A stretch of DNA of 64,000 nt, from positions 1-64,000 of the forward strand of contig JABSSW010000079.1 of NCBI GenBank assembly GCA_018902385.1, in the 5' to 3' direction. The translations under genes were made by a program, and so were the position numbers. Below are positions 12,360-26,397 of this stretch, piece after piece. Numbering within the stretch: position 1 is the stretch's first letter; each line of letters begins with the position of its first letter. Source of the stretch: Physcia stellaris. Its lineage: Eukaryota > Ascomycota > Lecanoromycetes > Caliciales > Physciaceae. The notes under the pieces were generated by a model. The model saw only the letters and a list, made by a program, of their open reading frames with translations, did no database searches and was not told the origin of the DNA.

Positions 12360-14332
12360 CTTTTCACTTTGCACACACATTTATGAAACGATGAAATTGT
12401 AAAGTTAATCGAGCGCATTTCAACGTCGCAACAATGAATCAAAAGTGAATTGTATTGAATATGTTATTTGCTTTGAAAATATTGCGATTTTCAAATCGTC
12501 AAGTTTCAAAATCGAAATTCTGACGCTTTTCAGAATTTTTTGTTAAATTCGATGTTTTCATCAATACTTAATTCACGTTCTCAATCAGAAAGTATATTAT
12601 TGCATTTTGAAATTAGCACGAACATCAAAACGACTTGAATTCATACAGTTGCTGTGCAGTTTGCACATCAAACATCAATCATCAGAAACTTTCATTCATG
12701 AAATTCAAATTATAGAGCAAATCAAGCGCATTTCAACGCATCAACAATGACGAAAATCGTTTCATTATCGGAAAAGTTATGATTTTTGTAAATTATTTGT
12801 TTTGTTGAAAAGTTCGTCAAATAATCAATTTCTCGCAAAATTTCATTTGTTTATCTATTTATTTATTCATTTATTTCATTTATTTATTTTTTCAACATTT
12901 GCACGTTCGTTATGAAAAATTTTTTCGATTTCGATTTGTGTATCAATGTTTATTCGCGAAAACAAATTTTTAAACACGCGAAAAAACGACAAACGCGCGA
13001 AAAACAACAAAAACAATTGTTCGATTCTCGCACTCGATATATTTTCTATTTTTTCTTTTTTTTCTTTTTTTTTTCTATCGACGATTGAAATCATTTGCTC
13101 GAAAAATGAATGTTTCAATCAACAAACAATTTTTTATCGAACATAATGTCGAACAATATATCGACAATTTGTTCGATTTCGTCAAAAATATATTTTATTC
13201 AACTCGACGTTTCACTTTCGATGTTTTTTCATTGAATGAAAAATTAAAAAATCGATCGAAACGATTGATTGAACACGTTCAAACTGAAATTAGACTTGCA
13301 AAAACTGCATGATTAATTCATACAATTTTTGATGTTTTCGAATTCATGAATTTCGATCGAGTTTTCAGAATTCGATACAACATCATTAAAAAAATTTACT
13401 CAAAATCATCGTCAATTCAGAACGTTGCGATGAATTTTACAAACAAACTTTTCACGATGTCGACGACGAAAAAATTGAAATTGCAATTCGTTTTCAAATC
13501 GAATATCATCGAGCGATTATTGAAATCGAATCAGAAAACAACAAAAAAATGCAAAATGATTCGAATTGAATATTTTTAAAACGTTTCAAAAAACGCAAAA
13601 AGTGAATCATGATCGATTTTTTCAAAAAATCATTCGTGTATGAATCGAAATTATTGAAAACGTCTTCAGTCAATTCGATTTTTCTGAACAAAATACGTTC
13701 GTATTTGATCAATATCATCGTTTTTCGTTTTCGTCTTGAGCGAAAACAATTAAATAATTTCAATTTATCAACGTTGTTGAAAATTTGCGAAAAGAAAAAT
13801 CATATTGCAATCTTTAAAAGTCAACATATGTACATAATATTCAGAATGATCGATATCAAAACAAATACATTTTGAAATTTTATTGCGTTATATTCAAACG
13901 AAAATCATGATATGTTTCGAAAATGTGTTCAAATGATTGCAATTTCTGCAATTCAGATTTCATGTTTGACATTGAAACTTTTCAAATTATTTCAGATTTG
14001 CGATCATTTTTTTCGATTTGATTAATTCAAAATCAATTTGACGTTTCATTATCGAACGTATTGCGTTTTACAATTGTTTCGCATTTTGCATTTCAATCAA
14101 CAATCATTTATGATTTTCATTTATTTAATTAAAATTGTAAAGCGAAATGAGCGCATTTCAACGTCGCAAAAATAACAAAAATCGATTCATTATCGCAATA
14201 GTTTTGAAATTTCGAAAATTACGTCGTTGTCAACTTTGTGCTCGTTTCGAATTTTGCAATCTTATCAAATCTGATTCTAATTTTAGAAATTCTCGATAAA
14301 GTTTTTTTAAAAAAACTTTCGAATTTATTTGT
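12360..14332 (+). mobile_element. Mutated copy of the unclassified island element
   Basis: Bases 13,822-14,332 align almost gap-free with the reverse complement of 25,786-26,300, the end of the GC-normal island. The differences are overwhelmingly C-to-T in CpC or CpT, or the complementary change. The match stops at the same base at both copies, which defines a shared element end at 14,332 and 25,786. The coding tail ending near 13,875 matches the tail of the island's minus-strand frame (HMYIxxRMxDIxxNT-like). A roughly 90-bp block containing GCGCATTTCAACG recurs at about 12,363-12,450, 12,655-12,760 and 14,085-14,190, matching the two direct repeat blocks of the island. The 5' limit is uncertain. 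This patch is less mutated than its surroundings. Confidence 0.7.
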
Positions 14333-17300
14333 ATGAAAATGAATTCATTGTCATCGATAAATTTATTGCGATTATTCGTTTGAATGTATGTTTTTTTTTT
14401 TTGTGTTTTTACAAAATTATTCGAAATGATTCGAAATTTTTCGAACGAATAATTGATTTGTGACGATTGCGATGATTCGTTCACAAAAATAATATCGTTT
14501 TCGATCGATTTAATTATCGAAAATTTTTTCGACATTGCATTTTTTGTTATTGCATTTTGAATTTTTTTGTTTTCACGAATCGTTTTTGTTGAAAAATTTT
14601 GATTTGATCATTGTTCATTGAAAAAAAAACACGTTTTTATTTCATTTTGTTTTCACGACAAATTTTTTCGAATCGATTCGATTTTCATTTTCGCAATGCA
14701 ATTTAATTTGTTAAATCGATGAAATTGAAACATTGATATAAAAAAATTTGATTCGAACGTCGATATAATCATTCAAATAATCGTATGTTGTATCATTGAT
14801 TGTTTTTGACAAAATGATTAAATTTTTTTTCAACAAAATTGTTGTTGATCAAAATGTTCTCAATAAACGATAATTTTGTGATTGATAAATAATGTAAAAA
14901 ATTTGAACGATTAAAAAATCGAAATTCAAAAATCATATCGATATTATATTTAGCGACGAATGATCGACATCGCGAATTTGATATAATTTTTCAAATTTTC
15001 AAAATATTTGAATGCGATCAATATTCGTGATATTTCGTTATTCAATTAGCGTGTTTTTCGATTGATTTGTGAATTTTTGTTGAATTTTTTTTTAACGTTC
15101 ATGTCATTATTTCGAATTGTCGCATTGAAATTTCAAAATCACAAAAAATTCATTCGACACGTTTTCAAAATCGAATCACGATTTGAAACAATTGAATTGA
15201 AAATTGATATTTCATTCAATTTATGTTGACATTCGTCAAATCGTTTCATCGTTTATACACGAAACGAACATTGATCATTGTCAATATCATTATGTATGAT
15301 GTTTATCAAATTTTGTGAACAGTTATTTTTTTTAATTTTTGTTCGCATTTTCATCGTTTGAACATTCTTTTCAACAACGATCATTTTTTTTTGAAAATTT
15401 TCGATCAAAATTTTGCAATCGTTTGAAACGAGTTTTCGATAATACATCGCGACGCGCATGAGAAATTTTGCGTGAAAAATGATGTATTAATTCAAAATCG
15501 ATCACAATTTCGTTAATAAATGAAATAACAACAAAATGAAATGAATCAAAACATGTGCGATGATAACATGAAAACATTGTCGTTTATTTTCGTGATGATT
15601 GATGCAATCGATATATAATTTGAAAAAATTCACAAATTGAAATAATATTGAAACATTTCATGTAAAATCGTGTTCGAAAAATCGCATTTGAATATGTTTT
15701 GTGTAATTTTTTAAAATTTTCAATAACGAATTTGATGATAAAAATCGATCAAAAAAATTAAATGATTGATCGCAAAATTTTTAATTCAAAAAATGTTTGA
15801 ATTGATGAAATGTTTTAATCGATAATTAAACATTGATGATATCGACGTTACGATTAAAAATTGTTTGTATAATAATTTTAAAAATCGTCATCAAACAATT
15901 CGATTGTTTTGATCGATTTTTTTTTTTCATCGATTTTTCATTTCATTCGATTTGAAAATTATTTAAATTATCGAACAATTTTTGTTTTCGATAAATCGAA
16001 TTGATGATTAAATGAAAAATTGCGATCATGTGCACATCGAATCAAAAATGATGTTTGAAACGTTTAAAAAAAAAATCACAAATTTTTTTATCGTATTTCA
16101 TTATTAACGAAACAACAATTTTGCGATTGATTGTTTTCGTTTTCAATTTTTTGATCAATTGAATTCATTTCAACTCGAAAATTTCAAAATTTTGAATTGT
16201 TATTTCGTGAAAATCAACATAATGTTTTTTGAAAATTTCGCGTTCATTTTTCAAACACATTAAAAAATCGATGATATTTTTGAATTCGATAATTATTGAC
16301 GTTTTTGACATAAACAAACACGAAAAAATGTAATTTTGCGCATGATGTTTGTGCAATTGTTTAATGTCATGTCAAAATCGTTTGTTTTTCGAAATTCATT
16401 TGTGAATTTCGTCGATCGAAATGAAATCACATATCAAAAAAAAATGTGTTGAATTACATTGTGTGTGAATTTTTTTTTGCGATATATTTTGATTTTCGAA
16501 TATCGATATTGATAATTTGTGAAAACGACACGATAATTGTGAAAACAATTTGAAATTGTTATTATCAAAAATTTATGCGCGTTACGATTGTCGATGAATT
16601 CGTAAACGTATTCGTCAACGTTTAATTTTTCGTTTTTGTCGACGAATACGTGATCGACAAAAAAAATTTTTATATTTGACAAATAAAATTGAAATCGATA
16701 TTTGTTGAATTCGAATTCATGTTTCACAAATAATTTCAAATCAAAATTTGAAAAAACATGTTTTTCGAATTCATTGATTCAATTGTTAACGATCGAATTT
16801 AATATCGATACGATATTAATTTTTTTTCGAAATTTGAAATTTAAAACGAAAAAATCATTCGATTAACAATGTCATTCGAACAATTTTCGTATTCGATTGC
16901 AATGTTTTTTTTCATCAATGTTCAAATGAAAATGTGCGTTACGCGAAAAATTTTTCGATAATTTTCAATGTCATTATGAATTTCGTGTAACAATAAAAAA
17001 AATTAAAACAATTTCAAAACACATAATTGTTTGAATTGCATTCAAAATAAAATCAAATTAATTAAACGATCGAATGAACATGAATTTTAAAACATTGAAT
17101 TGATTTGTTTCATGTCGAATACATTTTCAAAATAACAATCATTTTTATTGTTTAAACATTTGTTCATTAAATGTCATATCGCGTATGTTTGTCAAAAATA
17201 CAATTCACAACGAAATTCGAAAATTTTTCAATTTTTTTCGTTGAAACGATTTGTGATAAATCGTTCAAAAAAATCGCAAAATTTCTCGTGTTTTTTTTGT

Positions 17301-18970
17301 TGAAATGATGTATTTTGACGAAAAAAAATTGATTTTGCATTTTAAAATTTTGTCAATACGTTTGAAATTTACAACGACAACGAAAAAAATTTACAAATTG
17401 TAAAATGTTTTTTCAAATTCGTTTTCAAATGAATGTTCGATATCAATTTGCTCGTCATCATGTAATTCGATGATTTTTTTCGTAACAATTATTTCAACAT
17501 TCGATTCGATTTTCTTTTCGATATTTTTTGTGATTTTTTTTTTGATATTTTTTTCGACATCGACATCATTGATTGCGTTTTTTGAAATAATTGTCGAAAA
17601 TGTTGCATTCAATTCATTTGAATTCAAATCATTTACATGTAATGATTTGAACGATTGTTGAATATCAAAAATTTGTTTTCGATTATGTTTATGTTCGTGT
17701 TGAATTAATTTGAACGATTTGAACGATTTTGAAACGAAAAATATTTGTTTTGATTCATTTTCACGATCACGTTTGAAATTTGATTTATCAAAAAAAAAAA
17801 TTGATCGATTATTTTTGCGTCAATAATACACATCAAAACAAACAACGCACGACATATCGCGACAAACAATAATGAATTTTTGTTTTTCGCGTTTGAAAAT
17901 TCAAATTAATCAATACGTTTGTAAAGATTCGAAATTAGAAAAACAACGACGAGAATTTTTCGATCATGAATAAATAATATCACATAAAAAAGTTGATTTA
18001 ATCTCGAGATATTTATTAAATCACATATTTGACAGATTGAAAATCATAAAAAATTGTTAAAAATAAATTTGATGCTTTTTTTCAAAAAAAATCATTTTGA
18101 CGAAATGTATGTTGTATTGACAACGAATTGTATTATTTGATTCAATTGATTTGCATTTGTCATTTTATAATTTACAATTTTTTATTCGTCGTATTTTGAT
18201 TCGTATTTTATTCAATTTATTAATGAATTATTTCGAAACACATCGCGAAATCAAATTGATTCACAAAATTATTTTTTTCAATCAAAATTTTGAATTTGAC
18301 AAAAAAAATATCGAAAACGTCGACAACGACATTATTTATAATTTGATCGAATGCAATAATCGCAATGACATATTGTTGATAAAAACGATAACAATTTAAA
18401 AAAAAATTTGTCATTCGTATCATCAATAATCGTTCGTTTTTGTTTTTTTTTATCATGTTAATTGTAATCAAACGACATCAAAACGACGTCGTTGACGAAA
18501 CAAACACAAATATTGCGACAAATGATGAGTCGTTAAATTGAAAAAATCGAAAAATTGATGCAAAAAAATTTGTTTCGAATGCGACGAATTTGATTTTCGT
18601 TCGTTCGAAATTATTTTCGATAAATTGAATTGATTGATGAACGAATTGATATGCAAAATTTCGTGCATGAATGTTGTTGAAAATAACACAGAAAATTCGT
18701 TTGTTATGTTTTTTTTCAACGTTTTGATGAAAACGTCATGTTTTCGTTTTTTAAAATTTTTATTTCATAAATTGAAATGTTGATTGAAATGTTTTACAAT
18801 TCGTTCGATAATTTTATCGAAATCGTTGAAAATTATTTTGAAATTCGTTGTAAAATATTTTTTGTTTCATGTTGCAAAAAATGCGTTCGAATCAAAAAAA
18901 TTCATGTTGAACGTAAATTTGAATTCGAATTTTAAATTGTAATAATGAATTAAAATTGTTTCGAAAAATT
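14333..18970. other. AT-rich stretch, no recognised gene
   Basis: Many minus-strand frames of 60-100 codons occur here (for example 16,434-16,739 and 17,391-17,627). They may be fragments of one decayed minus-strand transposon gene, but no diagnostic motif was recognised. The frame at 17,391-17,627 is rich in Lys, Glu and Ile and could be a coiled-coil tail. Confidence 0.4.
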
Positions 18971-18974
18971 GCAA

Positions 18975-19440
18975 ACTCAAAACGATCAAAATTCAAACGA
19001 GAAAAACGACGAAAATTCAAATTGAAAAAAATTCAAACGAGAAAAACGACGCGAAAAAAAAACATGTTCGAAAATGTTAAATTTGTCATCGATGTTGACA
19101 ACGATACGTTTAAACGCGAAATTAAAAAATTGCATTCGCACATCAATCATTATTATCAATTTTTCAAAAATTTTATGCACAATTTAATCGACACGATTTA
19201 CATTCGTCGTCATCATGTCAAAAAAAAATATAATCAATATTCATGATTCGTACATCGAAAAATTTCATGATGATTTGATTTGTCGATAAAACAATCGCGA
19301 AAACTTGAATAAAAAATAAACAATCAAATAATAATTTCATCGAAATTTAGAAATGTTCATCATTGTCAAATTAACAATACGCAAAACTGTTTCGTGCGTT
19401 TGCATTTTCAAAATTGCGTAAAAATTTCAACAATTTTTAT
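18975..19440 (+). repeat. Dispersed repeat copy 1 (end of an unclassified element)
   Basis: Bases 19,240-19,440 are clearly related to 22,775-22,995 in the same orientation. Both share TCGAAAAATTT, AATAAACAATCAA, AACAATACGCAAA and GTTTGCATTTTCAAAAT in the same order. Upstream, 18,975-19,050 encodes a Lys/Arg-rich tail with a loose match near 22,500-22,570. The pair is best read as the 3' coding ends plus untranslated tails of two copies of one transposon family that I cannot name. Confidence 0.65.
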
Positions 19441-22185
19441 TTTGAAATTAAACACATGAAAATCAAAATGATTGCAAAAATAAAAAAAATAAAAATCAAC
19501 AAAAAAACAAAATTAAAATAAAATAAATAAAAAAAAAACAAAAAATGTTGCAAATCATGACGAATGTGAAATCGACAATCGATAATTAAATTCGAAAAAT
19601 GAAAAAATTTCAATTTTTCAACGATTATTCATCAACATTTGATGTTAATTCGAAACAATCAACAATTGAAACGAAAACGTTATTATTGATTGACAAAAAT
19701 TACACATCATGCAAATGTGAAAAAATTTACGAAACAAAATTGAACGATTTCAATCGATTATTTTTTGAACGATTCGAAATTGAATAAAAAACATTTGAAA
19801 AATCATGAAATCGAATTGATTGTTTCGTTGCAAACGTATTTCGAATGAAATATCAAATAAAATTGTTTGTAATTGTTTTCACAAATGAACGATGATATTT
19901 TCAAATTGACGATTCGAAAAATTTTCGACATGTGTCAATAAATATTTTTGCAAACGTTTGCAATCAATTTCAAACATCGATTGATAATTCGAAAAATTTG
20001 ATTTTCAAATTGAATATGCAATTTGTATCATAATTGTGACAAACGTGAAATATTATGTAATTTTCAATTGATAATTTAGAAAATCGTCGAATTCATCGAA
20101 ATATGATTGATTTTCATGACGTCATTAAAATTAACGCATTTTTAATCGATCAATTGCAAATTGAATTCAAATTGTAATTCAAATTGAACGACACATTCGA
20201 ACGCGATTCAAATATCATTGTTATTTGTCAAAAAAAAAATCGAAATATTTTTTTAAAATAGCGAAATTTCACTTTGTTGTAAAATAACATGTTTTGTTTT
20301 TCGATTTGACTGTCAATTAATTCGTATGTTAATTTTTCGACAATTATCGATTTTCAACGCGTTGATCGTAATTTATTTTTTTTCACAATGTTTTTTTTCG
20401 AAACACATATCATTAACATTGATTGATTTTTAAATCACGTTTTTTGTCGACATATCGATTTTTTTTACGCGAAAAAATTCGTATGTCGACATTGTTTTTT
20501 TTTGAAATTTGCGACGATATGAACAATTATTTCGTCGTTTTTCGATCAAAACGTAATTCAATTTGAACATATCGATCGTTGTGTTTTGTGAAAAAAATGA
20601 ACGCGAATCAATACAAATTATCAATCACGTTGATGAACGCGAAATTTGAATCGATACGTTTTTCAACGAAATTTCGAAAAATCAAAAAAATTCGAATTAT
20701 TCGAAACATTTTTTTCGTCATGATATTTTCATGATATGCGATCGTGTAACATTCAAAAATAATATATGTTATTCAACGATGCGAACATGCGATAAATGAT
20801 AACAAATTAATTCGAAATCAACAACAAAATTTTGCAAAACAAAATAACATCGAAATGAACGACAATATAATGTTTGAACAAATGACATGAATTGATTATC
20901 AATTGTTTGCACAACGAGCGACGCGACGACGAAAAAAATAAAAAATATCAAAAACAAAAAACATTTACAATCATTTGTTTGTCATAAATCACGATTGCAC
21001 GAAATCAAAATGATCGAAATTTATTTCAAAATTTTTTCAAAAAAAAAGTTGAACATCAAACGATGCGTCGAAATATAACATATTGTGATGACAATGAACG
21101 TAAAATAATAAAACGAAAATATCGAATTTTGTATTCATATTCGAATGACATATGAATTGAAAAAACAACAAAAAATCGTGCGATGCAACGTCAATTTGTT
21201 TTTTACACGTCGTTTGTTTTGAAATTGATCGAAACACGAACGACAAAAATAACAAAAAATTATCATCAAGTTGTAAAAACATTGATTCGTCAATTTGTCA
21301 AATGTTTTTTCGAATATAAATTGCAAAATTTTGAATTTCATGATTTCATCAACAAATTTCATTCATTTTGTTGAAATTTTGTTTTTTTTCATGTAAATCA
21401 TTATCATTGATTTTTCGAATGTTCGTTGTTTTCATTTGTTCATGCTTTTTGCGTTTGAAAAAAGCAATCGAATGATGTTATTTTTATTGTTGAAAATGAC
21501 ATCGAAAACGACGAATTTTGTGACTGATTCGAACGACGATTTTTGATAAAAAATAACATGAATTTTTTTCGTGTTAACAAAATATCAATATGTGTCGCAA
21601 AATGATTTGAATCATTTCATATTTTTGCATGCAACGACATCGACAAAATTAAATCGTCGATAAAACGTTTGACGCAAATGATTTTGTAATTTTCGATCGA
21701 ATTTCAAAACGATCAAAAACATATAATCGAAAAAATTTCAAAATGAACACGATACAAACAATCAATATCATTCGTTTCGATCAAATCGTTTTCGATCAAT
21801 AATTGTTTCAATTTAACGACAATTACGTCGTCAATCTTGAAAACAACATTGTTGTTAATCATTTTCGAAAAAATTAAAATGTTCATAAAATAAATCTGTT
21901 TGTCGTAAAAAACGTTCAAAAACGAATTGATGATTCGAAATATTAATTCGCGTTCATTTTTGCGAAAATTGATTTGAATCATTGAAAACATTCAACGTCG
22001 AAAAAATTTCGAACGTCGTCGAATTATGAAATTGATTAAAATCGTTGACGAACAAAATTGCGATAACGAATTTTTGAATCGTGCGACGATTACGTTTAAA
22101 CAATTATTTCGAATAAATTGTTAATATCGACATTTAATCAATTTTATCAAATGTTTGATCGTTTTTTCATGAAATATGATATTTG
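19441..22185. other. AT-rich stretch, no recognised gene
   Basis: Short frames on both strands have no recognised domain. It lies between two copies of a dispersed repeat and may be the body of the second copy's element. Confidence 0.4.
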
Positions 22186-22305
22186 AATATCGTTGAAAAC
22201 GCTTTTTAAAAAAAATTTTGAAATATCGAATATTTTGAATGTCGTTGAAAACATTGAGAATAAATTTTCTTAAAAAATTTTGAAATATCGAATATTTTGC
22301 TCAAT
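22186..22305. repeat. Short imperfect tandem duplication
   Basis: Two units of about 60-70 bp each contain GTCGTTGAAAAC or ATCGTTGAAAAC followed by TTTTGAAATATCGAATATTTTG. The copies differ by a few substitutions and small gaps. No function is apparent. Confidence 0.6.
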
Positions 22306-22499
22306 CGCGACATCGTTAAAATTTGTTTTTCTTAATTTTCAAAATGTAAATGTTCGTTTAAATAAATCGTTCACGATCGAAATTAAAATTTCAAATGAAT
22401 TTTCGTTCATTCGAAATCGTTTCGAATGTAAAATTCATTTCAAATCGTTAAAAAAAATTGAAATCAAATTCATTCATATCGAATGAAAAATTGAATTCT

Positions 22500-22995
22500 A
22501 AAAAAACTGAACAGAAAAAAAAAACTGATCGAAAAATTCAAAAGCTGAAAGCGAAAAAAATTCAAAAAAAAAAAATGACGCGTGAAATTGAATCGAACAA
22601 AAAACGCGATTTGATATCATAATGATATTCATCAATGTTGAAAATGAATGATTTGAACGCGAAAATAGAAACTGATTTCGCATGTCAAACATTTAATCAA
22701 CATTGAATAATTTTTACGCATTTGTCATTCGACATCATTGACATTTATGATTGTCATTTCAAAAACGTTCACAACAATGTTCATGACTCGTAAATCGAAA
22801 AATTTTATAATGATTTGATGAATCGATGAAACATTGTCATGAATGTTTTGACGAAAAATAAACAATCAAAAAAAAAATTCATCGAGTTTTGAAAATGTTT
22901 ATTAAAAACAAATTCAATAACAATACGCAAAGTTGTTTTAAACGTTTGCATTTTCAAAATCGAATAAAAATCGCAATAAAATTCACACAAATATC
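22500..22995 (+). repeat. Dispersed repeat copy 2
   Basis: This is the second copy of the repeat at 18,975-19,440. The best match is 22,775-22,995. The upstream Lys/Arg-rich portion is more diverged. It keeps some AG and CT dinucleotides (for example near 22,540 and 22,665), so it is less heavily mutated than average for this block. Confidence 0.6.
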
Positions 22996-23776
22996 GATTA
23001 AAACGTTTCAAAATTCGTTGTCGTCAATTGAATGATAAATTCGAAATGTAATACGATCGACGTAAAAATCGAACAAAAACATATTTATTGACATGTTGAC
23101 GAACGCGATTTTCAATGCAAAATTGTGCAAATATGTATGACAACGATAAATATTACAAATTGAAAATCAAATTGCATTGCAAATTCAAATGACGATGTGA
23201 TGAATTTGCATTGTGTTTTAAAATAAAAATTTTCAAATTTTGATCAATTTGACAATGAATTCAAATTTGACAATATTTGACAATTCAAATTGAAATGAAA
23301 AATCAAATTGATATGTTTTGAAAATATTTTTAAACATTTCAAATATGAAAACATTTGTCAAATTGAAACAATTTTTGATCGAAATTTTCAAATACGTCAA
23401 ATGAATTTTGTACGTCAAAAATTTGTCGATTTTTCGAATCAATTTTCGTTTTGCGAATGATACGTTTGATTTCATCGATTTCGCGTTGCAACAAAAATTC
23501 GTTGAAAACGTTGAAATCGAAATATTTTCGATTTACGCAAACAAAACGTCATGTCGTGATATAAATTTTATTAATTTTCGATTTGAATCGTTGTATGTTC
23601 AACGAATTCATTCAATCGTCGATAACGAAAATGAAAAAAAAAATATTTGAATGTCATCAAATGCGCAAAACTTCACGTATGATTTGATTGCGAAATTGTA
23701 TATTTTGCGAATGTTCGAAATCAAATTTTATCAAAAAAAACGTGTTGTTATTTTGTTCAACGAAATTTGAACGTAT
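22996..23776. other. AT-rich stretch, no recognised gene
   Basis: Only short chance frames are seen here, for example 23,233-23,475 minus and 23,408-23,650 plus. No domain or repeat was recognised. The stretch ends at the target duplication CGTAT (23,772-23,776) of the gypsy element. Confidence 0.4.
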
Positions 23777-24000
23777 TATTACGAACATGTTTGACAAATA
23801 AATTTGACAAATAAATAATTGATATGATATTTGATCGAACAACGAATTATGTTTTAATTTTACGTCGAAATTAATTTGATTTGAAATTTGACGTCGCATA
23901 TTGTTTGCAATTTCAACATTTTGTATTTATTTGTTTTTGCAAATTTATTGTTTTCGTTTAATTAATCAATAATACGTTTATTCAAACACGATTCATGATA
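23777..24000 (+). repeat. 5' LTR of the gypsy fossil
   Basis: This 224-bp sequence is matched without gaps by 38,308-38,531. It ends in GATTCATGATA in both copies and is preceded by the target duplication CGTAT. Confidence 0.88.
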
Positions 24001-25975
24001 TTACAATAAATTTTCAATTTTTATCGCTCGTCGTGATACGCGAACGTTCAAAAATAAAATTTCAAATCGATCAAATTTTTCGTGAAAAACAAACGACGAA
24101 TTTTTTTTTGACGAAACAAACGACGAAAATCGTGTAATTACAAATTCAATTTACACGCAAACGACGAAATTTTCGACGATAAAAAACGACGAAACGACGA
24201 CGATTTTTTTTTTCGAAATGATTTGCAATTATCATGAAACAATTTTATTCAATTCATTTCGTCAAAATTTGAATATCGACGAAATACAAAAAAACGTTGA
24301 ACAAATGTTGAAAAAAATTCACGAAATCGATAAAAAATTCACGATTCGTTACAAATTTCGTCAATTTTTTTTTATTTTAAACGTTGTGTCGAATCAAAAC
24401 GACGATATCACGCATTTTTTGAACATAAAAATCGTTCGTCAATTGAAATATTGAATTCAATATCATTTCGACGATTTTTTAAACGTGTTCAATGATTTAC
24501 GCATCGATCGAAACAAATATTTAATCGTTTTAAAAAATTTTCACGAATTCGTCAAATTGTTCAAAATTCAAAAAAAAATCTGTTCGATATCGATAATATT
24601 TTCGAACAAATACGCGACAAATTTAAAACGTTCGAAAAAAAAAACGAATGATAAATCAATTCATTGACAAACGTATTGAATATGACGATTTGATCAAATC
24701 GAATGAAATTTGTCGTTTCGAACGTGTTTTCAATTTCGATTCAAATGAAAATTCAAACAATATCGATGATGACGAAAAAAATTTGTTAATAACGATTTGA
24801 TCGTTACAAATTTTGTCAAATTTTCGAAAAAAAAAACGCACGAACAAGCATTCGAATTTCGATAAATTCACGAACGATGTGAATTTTGATTGATTCACGT
24901 GAAAAATCAACGTTCACGATAAATTCACGATCAACAACGATTGATACGAAATTGTTCGATTCATGATCACGACAATAATTGATTGAATTGAAAAAAAAAC
25001 AATCAAACATATTCAATTTCGTCGATATAACAATCTGAATTATTTCGAAAATGAAATAATGATAATCAATTTTTTCGAAAACATTTATGAAAATTCAAAT
25101 TATCAACGCAACGTACGTCGAAAATATCGAAATTTGATCATGTTCGACATTCAAAATTTTCAATTTTTTTATTCGAATTTTTATCGTTTGAATATTTAAA
25201 TCAATTTCGATCAATTTATTTTGATGAAAAATTTGATTGACAAATTCATCATGTCGTTGAAACAAATTTTGAACAATTCGTTTCGTCATTATTTTTTTGT
25301 TCGCGTGAAAAAATGACATTCAACAAATGTATAACGATTTGATCAACATTCGAAAAAAAATTCGAATTCGAATTCAAAAATTAAATTTCATGTATTTCAA
25401 ATCGATTTTTGTTATTTCGATTGCAATATCGTTTGTCAAATCAATTACATCGACGATTTTTGTGAAATTCAAAAACGATCATAAACATGATTCGATTATC
25501 GATCAATTGATTGTCACGAACAAATATTTCACGTATGAAAAATTCGATTACGATTGAAAATTTTGTTTTAACGTCAATAAATTTCAAAAACGTCAATGAC
25601 ATAAATTACAAATATATCAATTGAATTTCGATATTGATTCGAACGAATTTGATTCGAAAAATTGACAATTCACGTCAAAAACGCGATTGATGAATGTTTA
25701 AAATTTTTTTTTATTTATGATGATAATATGTTTGATTTTTTTATCAAACGATTTTTAATTATTATTTGTACGTTATCATTCAACGACAAGTAGGCCCGGA
25801 AGTTTTTTAAAAAAACTTTGTCGGGAAATCTCAGGGTTAGGGCCAGATCTGATAAGATTGCAGAATCCGGAGCGGGCACAAAGTTGGCAACGACGTAGTT
25901 TTCGAAGCCTCAGAACTATTGCGATAATGAACCGATTTCTGTTATTTTTGCGACGTTGGAATGCGCTCATTCTGC

Positions 25976-26095
25976 TTTACAATTTTGGCTACATAAGTGA
26001 AAATCATAAGTGGTTGTTGATTGGGGTGCAAGATGCGAAGCAACTGTATGGCGCAATAAGTTCGATGATGGGGCGCCAAGCAGACTTTGAGCTAG
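25976..26095 (+). repeat. Direct repeat block 1 of the island element
   Basis: This block matches 27,868-27,975 in the same orientation. Both contain CTACATAA, AAAATCATA, a GTTG/GTTC-TTG segment, GGTGTGCAA or GGTGCAAG, and CGCCAAG in order. The same block recurs in mutated form near 12,363, 12,655 and 14,085 on the opposite strand. Confidence 0.65.
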
Positions 26096-26397
26096 CCAAA
26101 TCAGGAAAGAGTGCCGCAAATCAACTTGAGGATCTGGATGAGAGTCTCAATGCCAGGCATGGAGTCTGAACTGCAGAAATTGCAGTCATTTGGTCACATC
26201 TTCGAGGCATATCATGGTTCTCGATTGGGTATAGCGCAATAGGGTATCAGGATGTATTTGCCCTGATATCGGCCATTCTGGATACTATGTACATATGCTG
26301 GTCCCAGAATTCTGAATGGCCTGGCCATCTGCGGCGGAGATATCGAGAATATGCCATACAAATCCGGCCTATTTCTCCAGCGAGGTCTTCTGGCTTA

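Larger units (their letters stand above)
1..25785. other. AT-rich, RIP-like mutated transposon block A
   Basis: This block is almost entirely A/T with C kept only before purines and G kept only after pyrimidines. In bases 1-240, 29 of the 30 C residues on the plus strand are followed by A or G, one by T and none by C. CpT, CpC, ApG and GpG are therefore nearly missing, while CpA, TpG and CpG are common. Reading frames across the block almost completely lack Pro, Gly and Trp, as expected when CC and GG are gone. No intact host gene was seen. The recognisable content is transposon remnants, listed separately. The block ends abruptly at 25,786, where normal base composition starts. It is probably silent heterochromatin (inference). 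Confidence 0.9.

Noticed and set aside
1-25785. Mitochondrial or bacterial/organelle AT-rich DNA
   Set aside because: The block contains Ty3/gypsy and Plavaka parts and continues into the same gypsy nest that borders nuclear spliced genes. No mitochondrial gene was seen.
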